Of a stretch of DNA of 64,000 nt, positions 57,426-64,000 are shown piece after piece (positions within the stretch are counted from its first letter, which is position 1; each line of letters starts with the position of its first letter). The position numbers were made by a program, and so were the translations under genes. The DNA is from Mrakia gelida (lineage: Eukaryota; Basidiomycota; Tremellomycetes; Cystofilobasidiales; Mrakiaceae): positions 1 to 64,000 of the forward strand of contig BRON01000010.1 of NCBI GenBank assembly GCA_024345305.1, written 5' to 3'. Under the pieces are notes generated by a model. The model was not told the origin of the DNA and made no database searches. It saw nothing but the letters and a program-made list of their open reading frames with translations.

Positions 57426-57640
57426 TTTGAGGAATCTACTGCTCGATTGAAATGTACCCGAGGCTGCTGCTGACACAAGTCGAGACGAAATCTTGAACAA
57501 TAACCGGAGAAAAGGTGCGAGTGGGCGTTTTGGAAGAGAAGGAAGGAGCGAGCTCGAAAGTTGACCTCAACGGAACCTCCTTCCTTGCCCTCCCCTCCCC
57601 TTCCCCTCCCTTTCAACTTCAAGTCTACACACCAGTCAAG
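57426..57640. promoter_or_regulatory. Divergent promoter region of QTRT1 and EMC6
   Basis: The two start codons point away from each other and are 215 bp apart, so both promoters must lie here or overlap the first exons. No TATA box is obvious. Confidence 0.6.
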
Positions 57641-58232
57641 ATGGAAGCCATGATGGGACAAGGTGCCGCCGCACCACCAGATCGAGAAGCTCCTTTACCT
57701 ATCTTCTCTCCTTATCTCGTTCACAACACAGTCAGTCCAGCTCGCTCGCTCATCTCCTTCCCCTCCTCTCTCCCTCTCAAACTAACCACCTCCCTCCCTC
57801 GTTCGCATCCAGAACACCCTCTTCTCCACCCGAACGCTCGTCTCCCTCTTCTCCGGAGCCGTCGCTGGAGTGATCGGCTTGCAAAACCTGTGGGGGTTCG
57901 CGTTCTACCTGTTGACGCTCCTGCTGCACGCCGTCGTCGTCGCCAGTCTGAGATGCGGAGGGAAACCAAAGGATTACTTCCAGCATGGGTGGTGGGATCT
58001 GTTGACGATAGATCAGGATGGATTCTTGGCGTTCCTGCTGGTGTGGATTGGAGGGTATGCCGTCGTGCATGGTGAGTCCAAGCGAGAGGGAGGGCAGGAG
58101 GAGTAGAAGAGGTTAAGCTTCGAGGACGAGCTGTCGAGCTTCGGAGCGGGCACAAGGAGTTGTATGGCAAAGATTCGTACGACGAGCTGACCATTTACTT
58201 CTTCTACATCTCTTCCTTCAGTCTACGACTAA
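57641..58232 (+). CDS. EMC6: ER membrane protein complex subunit 6
   Basis: From the ATG at 57641 the protein starts MEAMMGQGAAAPPDREAPLP and the first exon ends YLVHNT at a GTCAGT donor. The second exon reads NTLFSTRTLVSLFSGAVAGV, then IGLQNLWGFAFYLLTLLLHA and GFLAFLLVWIGGYAVVH. The last exon adds VYD and stops at TAA 58230-58232. The N-T-x-S-T-R-T-L-x-S-L start, two to three hydrophobic helices, PKDYF and the HVYD end are EMC6 hallmarks. EMC6 is a core membrane subunit of the complex that inserts tail-anchored and polytopic proteins into the ER membrane. About 125 residues, close to the usual 110. Confidence 0.92.
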
Positions 58233-58561
58233 ATCATGGACCCACGAGACGGAAGGAGGGTCGCTCACTCACTCGCTCGTCGTCGAAGGAAGGAGGAGAT
58301 CGTTCGGCTGGACGTCCTCTTGCTCCCTCTCCCTCTCCCTGTCCCTCTCTCCCTCTATGACGAACACCGCACTAGCTATACCCCCTTGGAGTTGTACACC
58401 ATATCTTATATACCACCATCTCACCTTGCTTCTTGAGCCTCTTATCTGCCAGCGAATCCCGAAATGACGAGCTCTCCCAAATCGAAAGCCAGATTTCGAC
58501 CTCTCCTCTCCCTTCTCTCCCAACTCCCTCCTTCTCTATTCAGAAGGACTCAACGCCAACC

Positions 58562-61500
58562 ATGTCAGCCCCTCCTCTCGACCCAGAAACGACTCCCAAA
58601 CCCTCTTCCTCCATCCCAACTCCTCCCTCTCCTGCTCGTCCCTCCCCTTCAACCGTCCAACAACCTCCCTCCTCCTCTTCGACTTCAACCTCCTCCATCG
58701 CCATCCCTTCCATGTCGCCCTCCTCGATCTCCATGCCCCCTCCTACGTTCACCCGTAAACTCACCAACTCGCCTCCGAGTTATTCGAAGGAGAAGGTCGT
58801 GTTGGGTGTGTGTTCGATGGATGTCAAAGCGAGGAGTAAAGCCATGAGGGAGATCTTGACGAGGTTGCAGGAGATTGAAGGCGCTGGAGTGGAGATTAGG
58901 ATTTTTGGGGATAAGGTCATTTTGGATGAAGGTGAGTAGAGATTAGGTTATGTATAGAGGGTGTGGGTTGTGGTGCAGGGATGGGAGGAAGGGACAATGG
59001 GAGGGAGGAGAGGGAGAGGGACGAACGTGTTGAGAGAGGGCTGAGAGCGAGCGAGATTTCGTAGACATTCGAGAGGGCTGGAGCCTCGAGGTTGGGTTGG
59101 GAGCACGCCCTTCTACGTTCCTCGATGATGGAGAAAGAACATCTTCCGAACCCTCGGATCTGCAGCTCCTATCACCGCTCGAGCTTCCTTCCTCGAACGA
59201 GCTCAAGCTGACCGTCCATCCTTCCCTCTCCCGCTTCCTTTTTTTCTCTAGACGTCACCCACTGGCCAACCACCAACGTCCTCATCTCCTTCTTCTCCAC
59301 CGACTTCCCTCTCCCCAAAGCCATTTCCTACACCCTCCTCCCCACGCTCTCCCCTCCTCCCATAGTCATCAACGACCTCCCCATGCAGTCCGTCCTCTGG
59401 GATCGTCGTCTCGTCCTCGCCATCCTGGATCACATCGGGGTCCCTACTCCTCGACGAGTCGAAGTTAGTCGAGATGGAGGACCCAACGTCAGGCCTGAGG
59501 TGGACGAGAGGTGCAGGAGGGAGATGGGGTTGAGCTTGGTTGGAGAAGGAGGGATCGATTGGATGGGCGAGAGGGTCGGAGAGAAGAAGGAAGGAGAGGT
59601 GGTTCGAGGGAGGGATGTCGTGCTGAGGGAGGATGGCGATGCGATCATTGTGAATGGAGTTGTGGTGGAGAAGCCGTTCGTGGAGAAGGTGAGCTCTCTA
59701 CGTCTCTGTCGCTCGCTCGAAGGTGCTCGACGCGCGAGGGCTGAACGTCACACTGACCTTCGTCCCGTTTTCGTCTGCTCGTAGCCTGTCAACGGAGAAG
59801 ATCACAACGTCTACATCTACTACCGAGGAGGAGGAGGTCGACGGCTTTTCAGGAAGGTGAGCACGCGCGCGTCCTAGAGGGCTGAAGATGGGAAAGAAAT
59901 CAAAGTTCCCTCTCTCACTCGTCTCGGAAGGAACTGACGAACCTCCTTTTCCTCCGCACGGCAGGTCGGCAACAAATCCAGCGAGCACGATCCTGAACTC
60001 CTCGCTCCCAGGTCGGAGGGATCCTACATCTACGAAGAGTTTATCAACGTCGAGAATGGTGAGTCCGAACCCGTCTTCGTGCTCGTCTCTTCTTCACGCG
60101 TCTGACTCTCGTCTTCCCATCCTTTCCCACTCCTTTCCTCCCTTCCTGTGCCTCCCACCTCATCCACTCATCTCCATCTCCTCCAGCCGAAGACATCAAG
60201 ATCTACACCGTCGGCCCTAACTTCTCTCACGCCGAGACTCGAAAGTCACCCGTCGTCGACGGTCTCGTTCGTCGAAACACCGACGGAAAGGAGATCAGGT
60301 TCATCACCCAGCTTTCGGAAGACGAGAGGAGCTACGCAAGACGGATCTGCGATGCGTTCGGGCAGATGGTGTGTGGATTTGATCTGTTGAGGTGCGAAGG
60401 CGAGGGTGGCAGGAGTTTGGTGATTGATGTGAACGGGTGGAGTTTCGTGAAGGGGAATCAGGTCAGTATTTTTGCTTCGTCACTCTGCTTGTGGGGATGG
60501 GAGGTCGGGTTGGTTGTGGGTAGGAGAGTAGAGAGTTGACCTCTCGATCCTTTTCGTTCGAAACAGGCGTACTACGGTTCGTCGCGTCTCTCTTCCGGAC
60601 CTCCGTCGCTCGACCTCGAGAAGCTGACCTCGTCCTCCCTACATCGCGTTGGTCTCACAGACAAGGCCGCCGAGATCCTCTCTTCCGTCTGCGAGAGTGC
60701 TCGAGAACTTCAACGAGCTGCCAAAGCCAAAGCTGCCGCTCTGCCTCCTCCTGCTGCTGGACCTCTCTCGTTCCATCGACCTGAGCTTGCTCCCTCGCCA
60801 ACGACCTCCTCGACACTCAAGGCCAGTGTCACCGGTGAACATCCTACTCACCATATACTTCCATCGCATCTCTGAGCTGATCTGGTCCCGTCCTTTTCTC
60901 TCCCAGTCTTCCGACATGCCGATCGGTGAGCTTCCCTTCATCTCTCCCTCGACTCGGAGCCTTTCTAACTTCGTCTTAACTTTGATCTCATTCACAGAAC
61001 TCCCAAGATGAAGTCCAAGTTCAACTTCACCGTCGGCGAACCCTGGGCTGCTCCCTTCGTCTCTCTCCTTCGAGGTCACCGCGAAGAGATCGTCCTTCGT
61101 GAGTCGAAGCAGCTCGACCTGATCCTCGAGGCTGCCGGAGAGGCCATCGAGATCGGATGTCCTCAGGACGTAATGGAGAAGCTCGAGAAGCTTCAGGATG
61201 TGCTCGAGAGGAAGAAGGATCTCGTAAGTTGGCTTCCTTCCTCGCTCGTCTCGTCGCGTCGAGTTCGACTCGTTTCTGACTCGACTCCTTTTCCTTCTTC
61301 GTTCCTTGTTCGGTTCGACGCAGCCCGGAACCAAAGCGCAGCTCAAGCCTACCTTCCCTAAGGACAAGTCTGCCAAGAAGGAGAAGGAGAAGGACGACCA
61401 CGGCGACGACGACGGATCGACCACCGAAACGGAGGAAAGGATTCGACAGTGGATCGCGATGGGAGAGTCTGCTCCTCGACCGTCCGACGGAGCTGCTCCT

Positions 61501-64000
61501 GAGCTTGGAGCTGTCCTCGAGGAGGCTGGAGAACCTGCTGTGAAGATGGAGAGGAGCGCTTCGAGGCCTCGGACTGCTGGTTCGGAGGGAAGGAAGAGCA
61601 ACAGGACGTTCCCTCCTCCTGCTGGGTTGGAGAAGGTTCAGCTTGGTGAGTAGGGTATTTCTGCTCTTTGACCTGCCCCTTCGCTGGAGAAGGTTGCTGA
61701 CTGTCATTGTCTCGCTCTCTCGTCTCGCAGTCGTCAAGTGGGGAGGAGAGGTGAGTTTGCATCTGCGATTCGGATAGCAGTGTGAGAGAGCTCGAGCTGA
61801 CTTGATATCCTCTTCAAATTCGAACTTCAGTCGACTCACGCCTCTCGATACCAAGCCAAGGATCTCGGAGAGAACATGAAGAAGGATCTCGGGATCATGA
61901 ACTCGTCGATCCTCAAGAACGTCAAGGTCAGTCGCGTCTCGACCCTCGACTCCCTTCTACTCCCTTCCTTCGTCGTGTCGCGTCGGCCTTTCGACTCCCT
62001 GCTGACTTTCCGCTCTCTTTCATTCATCAGATATACACCTCCTCCGAACGCCGAGTCGTCAACACCGCCGAGATCTTCGCTCGAGCTCTCCTCGAGAAGG
62101 AATCGTCTGGTGGATCCTCCGGTTCTTCCAACCCTTCGTCTCGGATCCTCGAGAAGGCTCCCCTGGTCGATCACCTCATTCAGCGACGAGACTTGCTCGA
62201 TGATTCAAATGCTGCGAAGTCGTTGATGGATGGTTCGTTGCTCTCTCCGTATCTTCCTCCCGTCGACTTGGTTCTTGAAACATCGCTGACTTCGATCTGT
62301 TCGCTCCTTCGTTTTCGCAGGAGTCAAGAAGAAGCTCAAGATCCTCCTCCGACCTGGAGAGAGTGAACGTCGACCTGGACTCTTCTGGCCCAAGGAGCTC
62401 AAGAAGGAGCCTGCTCAGGTTGTTCGGGTACGTTCGATGTTCCCTGAGCTTCGACGCAGCTGGACGCCGAGACGCGTTCGAAACTGACCGTGACCCTCGA
62501 TCTCGTGTTCGTCTCTCACAGGAGGTCGCCGAGATGATGACCGATCTTCGAAAGATTCTTCTCGCCAACTACAAGAACGGGAACGCCGACAAGATCAAGT
62601 CTCGATGGTAAGCTCCCATCTTTGCCCTCTCGTTTCGTCGCGTCTCGACGTTCGTTCGCTGACTCTCTCTGCTTTCGATCTTCACCTCTCTCAGGTGCTC
62701 TGGAGACAGCCCTGGCCTCTTCAAGGAGCGATGGGAGAAGCTGTTCGAGGACTGGGTTGGAGTCAAGCAGGAGAAGTTCGATCCTTCGAGAGTGAGTTCG
62801 ACCTTTTACTCGTCCCTCGTTTCCTTCGTTCACCTCGTCTCTCAACGATCCTGACTCCCTCATCTCCGCTTCCCCCAGGTCTCGGAACTCTACGACTCGC
62901 TCAAGTACGACTCTCTCCACAACCGAGTCTTCCTCTTCTCCATCTTCGACCCTCAAGGTGGAAAGGACCTCGTCGGTGCTCGAGATCGAAGTCTGCACGA
63001 GTTGGTGGATCGAGCGAAGCTGCTGTTCTCGCTCATCGCACCCGCTGAGTATGGAGTGAGTCCTTCGTCACTTATAACTTCGAGGAAGGATCACCTTCGA
63101 ACTGTCGCTGACCTTCTCGCTGTCTTCGTTTTCCAGATCGACGCGGAGGAGAAGGAGGAGATCGGTCTGCTCACGTCTCTGCCTCTTCTCAGGAAGGTCG
63201 TCGAGGTAAGTCGCTCTTATCTATAGCTAACTCAACTTCCTCGCCATCCATGTCTGACCTCCTTCACCGTCTCCGTCTTCGTTCGACAGGACCTCGAACA
63301 CGCTCAAGCCAGCGACGAGTCTCACGCGTCCTTCTACTTCACCAAGGAGTCCCACATCCACACCTTCGTCAACCTGGTCCTCGCTTCGGGTCTTCCGATG
63401 GAGAAGAAGAAGATCCCTGAGCTCGACTACGGTGCGTCTTGCCCTTCCCTCCTTCTCGTCGAGCTTCGTCTTTCGTCGAGCTCACGCCCTTCTATTCTTC
63501 TTTATTTTGTTCAGCCGCCCACATCACCTTCGAGCTCTACGAACGCTCGACTGGAACCGACGCGAAGGACTACTCTCTCGGTATCTCGATCTCGGAGGGA
63601 GCTCACTCGCCAGCCGTCCTCGATTCGTCCGTTGACGCGAGGCATTCGCTTAACGTTCAGCCTCGACGAAAGCTGACTTCGTGAGTCGATATCGTCTCCC
63701 CTTCCTCCGTGTCGAAAGCTTCCGTGCTGACTCCTCGCCCTTCGCTTTTTCTCCACAGCCACATCCCGTACGAGCAAGTCATCAAAGCTCTCAAAGCCTT
63801 CGAAGGCAAAGCCGAAGCGCTCAACATGTCCTTCTCGACTACTCCTCTCGAGGTTCGTCTTCCCCCTCGTTACCTGCCCTTTCTTTGAAGCTCCGCAACT
63901 GACTCTCGCTATCTTGGGTTTATTTCTCGCCGCAGGGTGAAGCCATCTACTTCGAACGAGAAGTGAAAGACGAAGTCGTCCTCCCTCTTTCGACCACCCT
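58562..64000 (+). CDS. VIP1: Inositol pyrophosphate kinase/phosphatase of the VIP1/Asp1/PPIP5K family (runs off the window)
   Basis: The ATG at 58562 starts a Ser/Pro-rich leader, then [20 protein letters not shown] and [11 protein letters not shown]. The ATP-grasp kinase half follows: [73 protein letters not shown] and [18 protein letters not shown]. The histidine-acid-phosphatase-like half has [14 protein letters not shown] (split by an intron after HADR), [45 protein letters not shown] and [10 protein letters not shown]. The kinase makes 1-diphospho-inositol phosphates and the phosphatase half removes them. About 18 introns of 60-110 nt fall within this stretch. The C-terminal end lies beyond base 64000. 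An in-frame region upstream of 58562 could extend the leader. Confidence 0.95.

Overview
The window looks like a piece of a GC-rich, intron-dense basidiomycete genome, most likely a Pucciniomycotina yeast of the Microbotryomycetes (Rhodotorula/Sporobolomyces type). The grounds are many short introns (about 50-110 nt, often with a CTGAC-like branch site and GTGAGT donors), high GC, and recognisable fungal genes (ATG13, SDH2, a queuine tRNA-ribosyltransferase, EMC6, a VIP1-type kinase). The species call is inference.

Bases 1 to about 31,000 are a nested array of mobile elements, possibly subtelomeric. Three large copies (A, about 460-6900; B, about 8689-19447; C, about 20913-29274) of one composite element lie in the same orientation, with a decayed stretch and a displaced fragment between B and C and an old relic beyond C. 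The element's long minus-strand gene encodes zinc fingers (an OrsD/DUF3505-like region), a domain I read as a tyrosine recombinase, and a RecQ/telomere-helicase-like ATPase. Only copy C keeps this core open: its six spliced core exons, read from an internal Met, sum to 4842 nt, exactly 1614 codons. Each copy ends on the right with two 22-bp palindromes and a fixed 15-nt tail ending TTAG. The palindrome sequences differ between copy A and copies B/C while the layout is kept. Copy B is interrupted by a very young Ty3/gypsy chromodomain retrotransposon (10136-16436) with LTRs that read identical by eye, a 5-bp target duplication and an empty site in copy A.

Bases 31,000-36,600 are gene-poor, with broken coding pieces. 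From about 36,600 rightward come host genes: an F-box protein (minus), several unrecognised minus-strand genes, ATG13 (plus), a long coiled-coil protein gene (minus, convergent with ATG13), SDH2 (minus), a QTRT1-like queuine tRNA-ribosyltransferase (minus), EMC6 (plus, divergent from QTRT1) and a VIP1/Asp1 inositol pyrophosphate kinase-phosphatase (plus), which runs off the right edge. The host genes share no obvious pathway; they are ordinary neighbours (autophagy, respiration, tRNA modification, ER membrane insertion, inositol pyrophosphate signalling).

The most novel material is the zinc-finger/tyrosine-recombinase/helicase element with its interchangeable palindromic ends. The retrotransposon adds a likely self-priming mechanism.
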